Positions 23,468 through 32,461 of a stretch of DNA of 40,868 nt are shown in pieces; positions within the stretch are counted from its first letter, which is position 1, and each line of letters begins with the position of its first letter. The notes under the pieces are model-generated. The model saw only the letters and a program-made list of their open reading frames with translations, ran no database searches and was not told the DNA's origin. This DNA comes from Bacteroidales bacterium (lineage in GTDB: Bacteria > Bacteroidota > Bacteroidia > Bacteroidales > Bacteroidaceae): NCBI GenBank assembly GCA_004552195.1, contig SFPC01000006.1, positions 1 through 40,868 of the forward strand, written 5' to 3'. The position numbers and the translations under genes are program-made.

Positions 23468-24088
23468 ATGTCTTCTTCGTCCAAGTCAGGCCGGTCTGTG
23501 GGTCGCAACGCGGTGAGCCGAACGCTCGACGTGGTGATTTCGGGTTTGTGCCTGATTGTCTTTTCACCGCTTTTTGCCTTATGCTGGTGGTGCATCAGGC
23601 GTGAGGACCATGGCCCCGCCATCTATTCCCAAGAGCGCATCGGGCTGGGGGGGAAGCCCTTTCGCATCTATAAATTTCGCACCATGCGGATGGATGCCGA
23701 AGCAGACGGACCGCAGCTGAGCGGAATGGGGCGGAAGGACCCGCGATTGCTCAAGTCGGGCGCGTTTCTGCGCGACCATCATTTGGACGAGCTGCCTCAG
23801 CTATGGAACGTATTCATTGGCGACATGGCGTTCGTAGGGCCGAGGCCCGAGCGCCCGTTTTATATCGAGCAAATATTGCAACACGATGCGCGCTACACCT
23901 TATTGTATCAAGTGAGGCCGGGCGTGACGTCGTATGCCACGCTTTATAATGGTTATGCCGACACGATGGAGAAGCTGCTCCGCCGGTTGGAACTCGACCT
24001 TTACTATCTGGAACACCGCTCGCTGTGGTTCGATTTGAAAATCCTGTGGCTCACGTTCTGCCGCATTGTTTCGGGGCGCGTGTTCTGA
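23468..24088 (+). CDS. Bacterial sugar transferase (monotopic phosphoglycosyl transferase)
   Basis: A 206-aa monotopic phosphoglycosyl transferase (PglC/WcaJ C-terminal domain family) that moves a sugar-1-phosphate onto undecaprenyl phosphate. One N-terminal hydrophobic segment (about 18-40) is followed by ERIGLGGKPFRIYKFRTMRMDAE, the conserved DELPQLWNVFIGDMAFVGPRPE with the catalytic Asp-Glu pair, and VRPGVTSY. It is the short, catalytic-core form without an extra N-terminal domain. It probably shares a transcript with the WecA-like gene, so the operon can start two kinds of lipid-linked glycan, or the two act under different conditions. Confidence 0.93.
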   Translation: MSSSSKSGRSVGRNAVSRTLDVVISGLCLIVFSPLFALCWWCIRREDHGPAIYSQERIGLGGKPFRIYKFRTMRMDAEADGPQLSGMGRKDPRLLKSGAFLRDHHLDELPQLWNVFIGDMAFVGPRPERPFYIEQILQHDARYTLLYQVRPGVTSYATLYNGYADTMEKLLRRLELDLYYLEHRSLWFDLKILWLTFCRIVSGRVF

Positions 24089-24154
24089 AGCAAGATGATT
24101 CAGTGCCTGCTGTTCGTTCTTTTTAATTATTTCTCCAAAATTCCCATCCTTAGC

Positions 24155-24571
24155 ATGAAGACTTTACTACCGCTTATCGCCGCGCTGTGTCTTTGCGGTG
24201 CTTGTTCACGCTGCGCTTCGAAAGAAGACGCGAAGACCGAAGCTTACAGTGAGAACCGTTCGCGTATGGAAAAAGAAGCGCAGGTGCGCCTGGCGCAGGC
24301 TCGCAGTTTGTTGGCGGCGGGCCGGCAAGGTGAGGCCAAGGTCGTGGTGGAGCAAATGCGGAAGGATTGCTACTTGGCGCTTGATGCCCGAGGGGAGGGC
24401 ATCCTGCTGATGGACAGCATCGACCTGCAACAGGCGCGGGTGGACCTGGCACTTACGGACAGCCTGCTTCGTGTGGGCTGCGACACCGTGGAACAGGCCG
24501 ACTTCGACGAGGCGTGCCGCAAGGTGCAGTTCTACGAACGCAAAATACAGCACGACCGCAGCCGCCAATGA
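24155..24571 (+). CDS. Small predicted lipoprotein with coiled-coil-like region
   Basis: A 138-aa protein I do not recognise. It has a lipoprotein signal (LCLCGAC, lipid Cys17), then a charged helical region with heptad-like spacing (RSRMEKEAQVRLAQARSLLAAG; VEQMRKDCYLALDARGEG; VDLALTDSLLRVG), ending YERKIQHDRSRQ. The helices look TPR-like or coiled-coil. I chose ATG 24155 because the lipobox follows at the right distance. It lies 66 bp after the sugar transferase and before the helicase. A periplasmic or outer-membrane structural role is a guess. Confidence 0.7.
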   Translation: MKTLLPLIAALCLCGACSRCASKEDAKTEAYSENRSRMEKEAQVRLAQARSLLAAGRQGEAKVVVEQMRKDCYLALDARGEGILLMDSIDLQQARVDLALTDSLLRVGCDTVEQADFDEACRKVQFYERKIQHDRSRQ

Positions 24572-24766
24572 CGGCGAGCGGGACAAGTTTTGCATAAGTG
24601 AAAAAGGTTATGAGGTTGTTCTTGAGTTTATGAGATTTTAGGTTATAAGGTTAAAAGATTCCTATTTGAGCGAGCGATGTTCAAGCGTTACAACTGTAAC
24701 TTTATAACCATGTCCCCCGGGAGCGAAGCTACCCTAAACTTATAACCAGCAAAAAAGTCCTACACC
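24572..24766. other. Intergenic region with GTTATAAGG-type repeats
   Basis: AT-rich sequence with repeated GGTTATAAGGTT / GAGGTTGTTC blocks and the 44-bp repeat at 24665-24708. No gene or clear promoter is seen. Confidence 0.5.
24665..24708. repeat. 44-bp dispersed repeat, copy 1
   Basis: Matches 28009-28052 in 41 of 44 positions. It contains the palindrome GTTACA-AC-TGTAAC and ends in CTTTATAAC. Both copies are intergenic and flanked by GGTTATAAGG-like sequence. Confidence 0.85.
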
Positions 24767-24772
24767 GTGGAA

Positions 24773-27193
24773 ATGAACAACGAAGTATTCCAAACATCCT
24801 TCAACGACGCTCAGCTGGAAGCCATTACTTATTTGGGAGGTCCGCTCCTCGTGGTGGCGGGCGCAGGCTCCGGCAAGACGCGCGTGTTGACCTATAAAAT
24901 TGCCTACCTGCTCCGCGAAGGCTGTGAGCCCTGGCGCATCATGGCATTGACGTTTACCAACAAGGCTGCCCGCGAGATGAACGAGCGCATTGCCCGCATT
25001 TGCAGCGAGGAGGCGGTGCGCGGTATGTGGAGCGGCACGTTTCACAGTATTTTTGCCCGTATGTTGCGCATGGAGAGCGCGTATGCGGGTCTTCCCGCCA
25101 ATTATACTATTTACGATGCCTCCGACGCCCGCTCATTGGTGAAAACGCTGATCAAGGAGCTGGATTTGGACGATAAAATCTACAAGCCTTCGCGCGTGCT
25201 CGGTCGCATTTCCGAAGCCAAGAACCAACTGGTGCTCCCCGACCGCTATGCCGCCGACCGAAGCGTGCAGCAGCGTGACCATCACGACGGCATGCCCGAA
25301 ATGTACCGGCTGTATCACCTGTATCAGCAACGGTTGCAGGCGGCTGCTGCCTTGGACTTCGACGACATCCTGCTCCACACCTATCTCCTGCTTCACGACC
25401 ACGAGGAGGTGCGCCGTCGCTATTGCGAACGCTTCCGGTATATTCTCGTGGACGAGTATCAGGACACGAACAAAGCGCAACACCGCATTCTTTCCCTGCT
25501 CACCACTCCCCAATCGAACATTTGCGTGGTGGGCGACGACGCACAGAGCATTTACGGTTTCCGAGGGGCCGATATTGACAATATCCTGCATTTCCAACAG
25601 CAATATCCCGGCACGAAAGTCGTGAAGTTGGAGTGTAACTACCGTTCCACGCAGTGCATTGTGGAGGCCGCTAACAGCATCATCCGTCACAACGAGGGGC
25701 AGATACCCAAGAAGGTGTATGCAGCCGGTGAAAAGGGTGAGCGCATCGAGGTGTTCTCTGCCGACAGCGACCGACGGGAAGCGGCACAGGTGGCGCGGCG
25801 AATTGTCAACCTGCATGCCCGTCATGGGGTGCCGTTCAACGAAATGGCCATCCTCTATCGTACCAACGCTCAAAGCCGTTCGTTCGAGGAGATGCTTCGC
25901 TCGTCGAGCATACCTTATCGCGTCTATGGCGGACTGTCGTTCTACCAACGCAAGGAGGTGAAGGACCTGCTGGCCTACTTCCGACTGGTGGCCAATACGG
26001 ACGATGAGGAGGCTTTTCGCCGTATCATCAACTACCCGGCGCGGGGCATCGGGCAGGTGACGCTGCAGAAGGTGAACAACGCTGCGGCGTTGACCGGTGT
26101 GAGCATGTGGAGCGCGGCCTGCCATCCGGAACGTTACGGCGTGGAGCTGGGTGCGGCAGCAGCGGGCAAGTTGGCGGCATTTTGCAGCCTGGTGGAGTCG
26201 TTCCGCGAGGCGGCCCGGCAGCAGAGCGTGTTGCAGTTGGCCGTCACCATCCTGGAACAGTCGGGCATGGGGCGCGAACTGGCGGCAGATCGTAGCACGG
26301 AGGGGAAAGCAAGGCAGGAGAATATCGATGCACTCTTAGGAGCCATCAAAAATTTTGAGGACGAAATGTTGCGGAACGAAGGAACTGTTTCCGCAGGGTT
26401 GACCGACTTTTTGAGCACAGTGTCGTTGCTTACCGACACTGAAGGCGATGAAGATGACGAAGACCGCGTTTCGCTCATGACCATCCACGCGGCGAAAGGC
26501 TTGGAGTTCGACGCTGTGTTCGTTACGGGCATGGAGGACGACCTCTTTCCCAACGCCAATGCCAAGCTCTTCCCCCGCGAGATGGAGGAGGAGCGCCGGC
26601 TGTTCTATGTGGCGGTTACGCGGGCCCGTCGGCACTGCTTTCTCAGCTATGCCATGAGCCGTTTTCGCTACGGGGCATTGCAAGTGTCCGAAACCAGTCC
26701 TTTCTTGGAAGAGATAGACGACCAGTATTTGAAACGCAACGATGAACAAGCCCGAAGAGTAAGTGGCGGCAGCCGTCTGGGTTGGAGCGACACCCATGCT
26801 TGGGGCGGTTCGGAACGGGCGAATAATTTCGACGATTTCTTTGGCAGTCCGAGCGACGATGCGTTGCGCCACCCGTCGCCGGCTTCCGGTTACAGTCGCC
26901 GCCAAGGCGGATGGAACGACGGAACACCCATTCCCCGGCGCGTTGTGCCCCCCACACCGCCTGCCGGCTACAAACGCGCCGGCGTCAGCGCCAAACCCGT
27001 AGCGGGGAAGGCGAAGGCCGAGAGCGAGTCGGCATGGAAAATAGGCATGCGCATCGAACACGAACGTTTTGGGGTGGGTACGATTGTCGGAACCGAGGGA
27101 GAGGGCGACAGTGCCAAGGTGCGCGTGAGCTTCGACCAAGCCGGCGAGAAAAATCTCTTAGTGAAATTTGCCAAGTTCCATGAATTGAAGTGA
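24773..27193 (+). CDS. UvrD/PcrA-type superfamily 1 DNA helicase
   Basis: An 806-aa 3'-5' ATP-dependent helicase for repair and replication restart. Motifs appear in order: Q-motif FNDAQLEAI; Walker A AGAGSGKT (29-36); TFTNKAAREM; Walker B LVDEYQDTN; GDDAQSIYGFRGA; LECNYRS; VYGGLSFYQRKEVKD; LMTIHAAKGLEFDAVFVTGME; and VAVTRARRH. The C-terminus ends with a PcrA-like Tudor domain (about 755-806; FGVGTIVGTEGEGDSAKV, NLLVKFAKFHEL). A GTG six bases upstream is an alternative start. It is usually named PcrA or UvrD, and I cannot tell which is closer. Confidence 0.94.
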   Translation: MNNEVFQTSFNDAQLEAITYLGGPLLVVAGAGSGKTRVLTYKIAYLLREGCEPWRIMALTFTNKAAREMNERIARICSEEAVRGMWSGTFHSIFARMLRMESAYAGLPANYTIYDASDARSLVKTLIKELDLDDKIYKPSRVLGRISEAKNQLVLPDRYAADRSVQQRDHHDGMPEMYRLYHLYQQRLQAAAALDFDDILLHTYLLLHDHEEVRRRYCERFRYILVDEYQDTNKAQHRILSLLTTPQSNICVVGDDAQSIYGFRGADIDNILHFQQQYPGTKVVKLECNYRSTQCIVEAANSIIRHNEGQIPKKVYAAGEKGERIEVFSADSDRREAAQVARRIVNLHARHGVPFNEMAILYRTNAQSRSFEEMLRSSSIPYRVYGGLSFYQRKEVKDLLAYFRLVANTDDEEAFRRIINYPARGIGQVTLQKVNNAAALTGVSMWSAACHPERYGVELGAAAAGKLAAFCSLVESFREAARQQSVLQLAVTILEQSGMGRELAADRSTEGKARQENIDALLGAIKNFEDEMLRNEGTVSAGLTDFLSTVSLLTDTEGDEDDEDRVSLMTIHAAKGLEFDAVFVTGMEDDLFPNANAKLFPREMEEERRLFYVAVTRARRHCFLSYAMSRFRYGALQVSETSPFLEEIDDQYLKRNDEQARRVSGGSRLGWSDTHAWGGSERANNFDDFFGSPSDDALRHPSPASGYSRRQGGWNDGTPIPRRVVPPTPPAGYKRAGVSAKPVAGKAKAESESAWKIGMRIEHERFGVGTIVGTEGEGDSAKVRVSFDQAGEKNLLVKFAKFHELK

Positions 27194-27224
27194 TGTACTT
27201 CACTCCGAAAAATAACGATATCCC

Positions 27225-27914
27225 ATGATTTCTGTCTGCATGGCTACATACAACGGCGAGCGTTACTTGCTGCCGCAGCTGGAGTCCATCCTCTCGCAAC
27301 TGGGGGAGGATGATGAGTTGATAGTGTCCGACGACGGTTCCACAGATGCCACTTTGTCATTGCTGGCGGGTTTGGGCGATTCCCGCATCCGCCTGTTTCA
27401 CAACGAGCGACACGGTTTTGTACACAACTTTGAGAATGCGCTTTGTCAGGCCCGGGGCGAGTACATCTTCCTTTCCGATCAGGACGACCTGTGGCTGCCG
27501 CAGAAGGTAAGTACCTGCCTGAAGCTGTTGCAAAACTGTTTGTTGGTAACCCACAACGCCCGGCTGATTGACGGCGAGGGCAAGGATATGGGGCAGGACT
27601 TCTTTTCGCTTCACCGTTCCAAGGGTGGCTTTTGGCACAACCTGCTGCACAACTCCCACGTGGGCTGTTGCATGGCGTTCCGGCGAGAGTTGTTGCAGCA
27701 TGCCCTTCCCTTTCCCAAACAGCTCATCACCCACGACATCTGGCTTGGTTTGGTGGCTGAAAAAGTGGGCAAAACCTGCATGTATCCCTTGCCTTTAATC
27801 TGTTATCGCCGCCACCACGGCAACGTTTCCTCCACTTCTGAAAAATCCCGCCTCTCGGTCTGGCGTATGTTGCAGTACCGGTGGCACATGTTCCGCCATT
27901 GTCTGATGCGGTAG
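27225..27914 (+). CDS. Glycosyltransferase family 2
   Basis: A 229-aa GT-A fold glycosyltransferase, soluble or peripheral, with no membrane segment. Nucleotide-sugar-binding VSDDGSTDA (Asp36, Asp37) and the metal-binding FLSDQDDLW (85-88) are visible. GCCMAFRRELL and HDIWLGLVAE match the rhamnosyltransferase-like branch. It starts 31 bp after the helicase stop. It may extend a surface glycan begun by the two transferases upstream, but donor and acceptor are unknown. Confidence 0.9.
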   Translation: MISVCMATYNGERYLLPQLESILSQLGEDDELIVSDDGSTDATLSLLAGLGDSRIRLFHNERHGFVHNFENALCQARGEYIFLSDQDDLWLPQKVSTCLKLLQNCLLVTHNARLIDGEGKDMGQDFFSLHRSKGGFWHNLLHNSHVGCCMAFRRELLQHALPFPKQLITHDIWLGLVAEKVGKTCMYPLPLICYRRHHGNVSSTSEKSRLSVWRMLQYRWHMFRHCLMR

Positions 27915-28167
27915 CAATACTTTCCTTGCGTAATCGGTGGCCAAAGAGAATGAGGTGATAAAGTGACTGTGTAACTCGGTTATCAGGTTCGGGGATATCA
28001 TATTACAGTTTGAGCGAATGATATTCAAGCGTTACAACTGTAACTTTATAACTTCATAACCTTATATCTCATAACCTTAGCAATGACCTCATCACCTCAT
28101 TTCTTATCACCTCAGTTATCACCTCATTGTTCCGTATTCCTTTTGCCGGAAGCGTTCCCCCAGGTTC
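27915..28167. other. Convergent intergenic region with nested palindromes
   Basis: Lies between the 3' ends of the two glycosyltransferase genes. It includes AATGAGGTGATA / TATCACCTCATT arms, the 44-bp repeat (28009-28052), and GGTTATAAGG-type blocks. It probably forms long hairpins that end transcription from both sides. Confidence 0.5.
28009..28052. repeat. 44-bp dispersed repeat, copy 2
   Basis: Second copy of the repeat at 24665-24708 (three mismatches), about 3.3 kb away in the same orientation. Confidence 0.85.
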
Positions 28168-28971
28168 TTATGCGATATAGTCGGGTCGGGGAGTGGCCCG
28201 GTGGAAGCGCGAAGTGGCCAGTTCCCAAGCTTTATAGAAATAGCGCAGTACCAGCAGGGCATAACAAGAGCGTACACCGTGGCGGCGGAGTGCGTGAAGG
28301 TGGTCGCGCATGATGGCCATGCGGCTGTGGAACGAAGCGTTGGAAGCACCGCCCGTGCGCATCGTTACGCAGTCGGTATGGACGTAGCGCGTGCGGATGC
28401 GGTGAACATAAAGCAAACGGAGCAACAGCTCAAAGTCGGCCGCTATTTTATATTGCGTGTCAAAAAAGCCATATTTCCGGTACACTTCCATGCGGCAGTA
28501 GAATGTGGGATGGGCCGGCATGAAGCCTAACCGCATGAGCCAAGGGCGGAACACAGCGGAACTGTAGTAGCGCACGGAGCGCGAAAGGTCGTTGTCGTCC
28601 ACATAGTGTACGTCCGCATAGACCGCATCCGGCTTCTCGGGGGCGTTCTGCAAAGCATTCATCAGGCGCTCCACGGCATTGGCCCCGGACAGGAAATCGT
28701 CAGAGTTGAGAAAACCCGCCACATCGCCTGTAGCCATGCGCAGCCCCTTGTTCATGGCATCATAAATCCCCTTGTCACGTTCGCTGATGTACTTCAACCG
28801 CCCGTGAAACTGCGGTTCGTAGGCTTGGATGATGTCTACCGTGCCATCGGTCGAAGCACCGTCAACGATGATATACTCAATGTCATGATAAGTTTGTGCC
28901 AACACGCTTTGAATGGTATGAGGCAGTGTTTTGGCACTATTGAAAGTGGTGGTAATGATGCTTATCTTCAT
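28168..28971 (-). CDS. Glycosyltransferase family 2 (WcaA-like)
   Basis: A 267-aa GT-A glycosyltransferase. It starts MKISIITTTFNSAKTL, with IVDGASTDG (35-43) for nucleotide binding, SERDKGIYDAMNKGL (about 63-77), and FLNSDDFL (88-95) for metal. The tail (LRYFYKAWELATSRF) is amphipathic and may contact the membrane. I chose the ATG at 28971, where the GT2 fold begins; the longer frame would add 64 residues that are not family-like. It is divergent from htpG. Confidence 0.9.
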   Translation of the reverse strand: MKISIITTTFNSAKTLPHTIQSVLAQTYHDIEYIIVDGASTDGTVDIIQAYEPQFHGRLKYISERDKGIYDAMNKGLRMATGDVAGFLNSDDFLSGANAVERLMNALQNAPEKPDAVYADVHYVDDNDLSRSVRYYSSAVFRPWLMRLGFMPAHPTFYCRMEVYRKYGFFDTQYKIAADFELLLRLLYVHRIRTRYVHTDCVTMRTGGASNASFHSRMAIMRDHLHALRRHGVRSCYALLVLRYFYKAWELATSRFHRATPRPDYIA

Positions 28972-29102
28972 TCCTTGCGGTTTAGACGGCGTTCCGGAAA
29001 CCGGAGGCGGAGCGCCGAGTGCTTTTGTTCTTATTAGTACAAACGGACAAAACGGTGCAATATTGCATTCCTCCGATGAAAAATCGTGCGTGGCGACTTG
29101 CA

Positions 29103-29110
29103 TATTTTTG
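29103..29110 (+). promoter_or_regulatory. -7 element upstream of htpG
   Basis: TATTTTTG fits TAnnTTTG; the -33 element is not clear. It would give an untranslated leader of about 70 nt, and it places the htpG start at 29190, not at the upstream in-frame codon 29112. Confidence 0.45.
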
Positions 29111-29189
29111 AGTGGGGAAGGAGAAGAGTGGCACGGCTTTTGCATGTGTCGGAGACGGAACAAAAAATAACCATCAAAACAACGTAGAA

Positions 29190-31244
29190 ATGCAAAAAGG
29201 AAATATCGGAATTACCACAGAGAACATTTTCCCTGTCATCAAGAAGTTTCTTTACAGCGACCACGAGATTTTTCTCCGCGAGATAGTCAGCAACGCCGTT
29301 GATGCCACACAGAAGCTCAAGACCCTGGCCATGAAGGGCGACTTCAAAGGCGAGCTGGGCGAACTCAAGGTGCGCGTAAGCATTGACTCTGAGGCAAAAA
29401 CACTGACCGTGAGCGACAACGGTATCGGTATGACCGCCGAGGAAATTGACAAGTATATCAACCAGATAGCCTTCTCCGGTGCCAACGACTTCCTGGAGAA
29501 ATACAAAGAAGACGCTTCTGCCATTATCGGACATTTTGGCTTGGGATTTTATTCCTCCTTCATGGTGGCCGACCGCGTGGACATCGTTACCCGCAGCTAC
29601 CGCGAAGATGCCGAAGCCGTGAAGTGGACCTGCGACGGTTCGCCCGCGTTCGAAATTGACGCTTGCGAGAAAGCCGAACGCGGTACCGACATCGTGCTGC
29701 ATATCTCCGACGACTGCAAGGAGTTCTTGGAAAAGAGCAAAATCAGCGAACTGCTCAACAAATACTGCCGCTTCCTGCCCGTGGAAATCGTCTTCGGCAA
29801 GAAAACCAAGTGGGAGGATGGCAAGCAGGTGGACACGGAGGAGGACAACGTGGTGAACGACACCACACCCCTTTGGACCAAAACGCCGGCCTCGCTCAAG
29901 GATGAGGACTACAAGGAGTTCTACCGCAAGCTCTACCCCATGGCCGACGAACCCCTCTTCTGGATCCACCTCAACGTGGACTATCCCTTCCACCTCACGG
30001 GTGTGCTCTATTTCCCGCGCATCAAGAACAACATTGACATCCACCGCAATAAAATCCAGCTCTACTGCAACCAGGTGTTCGTGACGGACCAGGTGGAGAA
30101 CATCGTGCCCGACTTCCTCACCCTGCTCCACGGCGTGATCGACTCGCCCGACATTCCGCTGAACGTGAGCCGCAGCTACCTGCAGAGCGATGCCAACGTG
30201 AAGAAGATTTCTTCGTACATCACCAAGAAGGTGTCGGACCGACTGCAGTCCATCTTCAAGACAGACCGCAAGGACTTCGAGGCCAAGTGGGACGACCTGA
30301 AACTCTTTATTCACTACGGCATGCTGTCGCAGGAGGACTTCTATGACAAGGCCAAGGCTTATGCACTCTGCAAGGACGTGGAGGGAAAAGCCTTCACCTA
30401 CGAAGAATACCGCGAACTCATCAAGGACGGACAGACCGACAAGGACGGTAACCTGATTTACCTCTACGCCACGAACAAGGAGGAACAGTACACTTACATC
30501 GAGGCCGCACGCGCCAAGGGCTACAGCGTATTGCTCTTCGACGGAGAACTGGACACCGCCATGGTGGGCCTGCTGGAACAGAAATTAGAGAAGTGCCGCT
30601 TCAGCCGCGTGGACGGTGACGTGGTGGACCGCCTCATCCGCAAGGAGGACGACAAGGCCACGGGACTCTCGGAGGAGGAAACGCTTTCGCTCAACGGGGT
30701 GTTTACGGCCGAACTGCCCAAGCTCGACAAGGCGGAACTCCACGTGGAGGCCGCCTCGATGGGCGAGGAAGCCGCACCCGTGGTGATCACGCAAAGCGAG
30801 TATATGCGGCGCATGAAGGACATGAGCCGTTACCAACAGGGTATGTCGTTCTACGGCGAAATGCCTGATATGTACAACCTGGTGCTTAACGCCGATCACC
30901 GGCTGGTGAAGGAAGTGGTGGCCGACATGAAGGGCGCATTGGCCGAAAAACTCCAGCCCATCGAGAACGAACTCAAAGGACTGGCGGCACGCAAACAGGC
31001 CGTGGAGGAGTCGCAGAAGGACAAGAAGTATGAGGAGCTGACTGACGATGACAAGGCGCAGCTGAAGCAGGTGGAGGACGACATCGAGGCACAGCAGGAA
31101 CAGCGTCGTGGCGTGTGGGCCGAATATGGCAAGCAAAACCCCGTCGTGGCACAGCTCATCGACTTGGCTCTGCTCCAGAACGGCCTGCTGCGCGGCGAGG
31201 CACTGAGCAAGTTCATCCGTCGTTCGGTGGATTTGATTAAGTAA
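29190..31244 (+). CDS. htpG: Molecular chaperone HtpG (Hsp90 family)
   Basis: A 684-aa cytosolic Hsp90 chaperone. The N-terminal GHKL ATPase domain shows FLREIVSNAVDATQKL, DNGIGMTAEEI and GHFGLGFYSSFMVAD. The middle domain has LNVSRSYLQSD with its conserved Arg, and a C-terminal dimerisation domain follows. Length is slightly above the Escherichia coli form, as in other Bacteroidetes, because of a lysine/glutamate-rich segment near the end (about residues 600-640). The ATG at 29190 gives the usual MQKGNIGITTENIFPVIKK start. Confidence 0.97.
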   Translation: MQKGNIGITTENIFPVIKKFLYSDHEIFLREIVSNAVDATQKLKTLAMKGDFKGELGELKVRVSIDSEAKTLTVSDNGIGMTAEEIDKYINQIAFSGANDFLEKYKEDASAIIGHFGLGFYSSFMVADRVDIVTRSYREDAEAVKWTCDGSPAFEIDACEKAERGTDIVLHISDDCKEFLEKSKISELLNKYCRFLPVEIVFGKKTKWEDGKQVDTEEDNVVNDTTPLWTKTPASLKDEDYKEFYRKLYPMADEPLFWIHLNVDYPFHLTGVLYFPRIKNNIDIHRNKIQLYCNQVFVTDQVENIVPDFLTLLHGVIDSPDIPLNVSRSYLQSDANVKKISSYITKKVSDRLQSIFKTDRKDFEAKWDDLKLFIHYGMLSQEDFYDKAKAYALCKDVEGKAFTYEEYRELIKDGQTDKDGNLIYLYATNKEEQYTYIEAARAKGYSVLLFDGELDTAMVGLLEQKLEKCRFSRVDGDVVDRLIRKEDDKATGLSEEETLSLNGVFTAELPKLDKAELHVEAASMGEEAAPVVITQSEYMRRMKDMSRYQQGMSFYGEMPDMYNLVLNADHRLVKEVVADMKGALAEKLQPIENELKGLAARKQAVEESQKDKKYEELTDDDKAQLKQVEDDIEAQQEQRRGVWAEYGKQNPVVAQLIDLALLQNGLLRGEALSKFIRRSVDLIK

Positions 31245-31276
31245 TGGAAGACAGTTTCCTATAGTTATACAACGAA

Positions 31277-31369
31277 GTTTGGGAGTTGATAAGTTTTGAC
31301 GTCATTCCGTCTGTGTAAACACGGCCTCTGCCGGCAGCGGTTTAACTGTAAACTTTTCAATTCCCAAAC
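31277..31369. repeat. 20-bp inverted repeat between htpG and the amidase
   Basis: Arms 31277-31296 (GTTTGGGAGTTGATAAGTTT) and 31350-31369 match in 18 of 20 positions, separated by 53 nt. It probably forms a long hairpin that ends htpG transcription; there is no strong T-tract. Confidence 0.7.
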
Positions 31370-31393
31370 GCTTATTTCTTCCTCAGTATGCTT

Positions 31394-32326
31394 ATGAAAC
31401 ATCTATTCGTCGGCATCCTTCTTTCCGGCATGGCATGGATGGGGTGCGACAACCGGCAGGTCAAAGCCATGCAGCAGGAACCGACAATCGAAACACCGGC
31501 AGCCCCGGCAGCTGAGAAGCCTGCGCCCGACGACGGCATCCTGCGCCAGACACTCTACACGGCGAAGGATTCGCTGCGCGTGGTGGAACTGTTGCGGGCG
31601 GAAACGGGGGCGAACGATGTGCTGTTCTATGCCCGCCGCTTTCTGGGCATCCCCTACGTGGGCGGCACGTTGGAGAAGGCCGATCCAGAACAGTTGGTGG
31701 TGAACTTGCGGCAGTTGGACTGCACCACGTTGGTCGAAACGGTGTGGGCATTGGCCATGACCCGGCGGCAGGGCGGCGACAGCTTTGCCGACTATTGCCG
31801 GAACCTGATGAGGCTGCGCTATCGCGGCGGACGGATGGACGGTTACTTGTCGCGCTTGCATTATTTCACTTGGTGGATGCACGACAATCTGCAGAAAAAC
31901 GTGATGAGCGAGGTGCGCGACAACGAACACTTCACGGCAGTGATGAATGTGGAGAACCATTATATGTCGGCCCACCCGGACAAATATCCCTTCCTGAAGG
32001 CCCATCCCGAATGGGTGGACAGCATCGCCCGGATGGAGCGGCAGGCCAACGGCATCGACGGCACGTTCCTGCCGGCAGCCTTGACGGATTTGAAAAAAGA
32101 GCAACTCTCCGCTGTACACGACGGCGACCTCGTGGCCATCGTTACGCGGAAGGATGGGCTCGACTATTCCCACTTGGGATTTGCCGTGTGGGGAAAGGAC
32201 GGACGGCTGCATTTGCTCAATGCCTCGTCCATCCATCACAAAGTGGTGGAAGAGCCGAAAACGCTGCGGCAGTATCTGCGCGAACACCCTTCGTCCATCG
32301 GTCTTCGCCTGTTCCGTTTGCAATGA
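31394..32326 (+). CDS. DUF1460 lipoprotein, N-acetylmuramoyl-L-alanine amidase-like
   Basis: A 310-aa predicted lipoprotein (lipobox AWMGC, Cys18) with the DUF1460 fold of NlpC/P60-type cysteine peptidases. YARRFLGIPYVGGTLE leads to the catalytic Cys110 in RQLDCTTLVETVWAL; the histidine is in DYSHLGFAVW. Family members are amidases or endopeptidases acting on peptidoglycan fragments, such as the Bacteroides AmiA-like proteins. An ATG two codons upstream (31388) is equally possible. It stands alone, with an inverted repeat before it and a terminator after it. Exact bond specificity cannot be read from sequence. Confidence 0.88.
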   Translation: MKHLFVGILLSGMAWMGCDNRQVKAMQQEPTIETPAAPAAEKPAPDDGILRQTLYTAKDSLRVVELLRAETGANDVLFYARRFLGIPYVGGTLEKADPEQLVVNLRQLDCTTLVETVWALAMTRRQGGDSFADYCRNLMRLRYRGGRMDGYLSRLHYFTWWMHDNLQKNVMSEVRDNEHFTAVMNVENHYMSAHPDKYPFLKAHPEWVDSIARMERQANGIDGTFLPAALTDLKKEQLSAVHDGDLVAIVTRKDGLDYSHLGFAVWGKDGRLHLLNASSIHHKVVEEPKTLRQYLREHPSSIGLRLFRLQ

Positions 32327-32423
32327 CAGCCGCAGGCGTGGGCGGAACAACCATAAGCATTGCGGGAAAAAGCATAAGCATGGCTGGAGAAGTTATAGAT
32401 ATTGCAAGAACAGTTTAAACCAT

Positions 32424-32461
32424 AAAAAAACAAGCGCGGCTCAAGGTCTGCGCTTGTTTTT
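32424..32461. terminator. Bidirectional intrinsic terminator
   Basis: Perfect stem AAAAACAAGCGC / GCGCTTGTTTTT with a 12-nt loop and T-runs readable on both strands. It serves the amidase gene (+) and the 92-aa gene (-), whose stop codon lies in the loop. Confidence 0.8.

Noticed and set aside
31277..31369. Invertible promoter between the 20-bp inverted repeats
   Set aside because: The 53-nt centre contains no TAnnTTTG element on either strand, and no site-specific recombinase gene is in the window.
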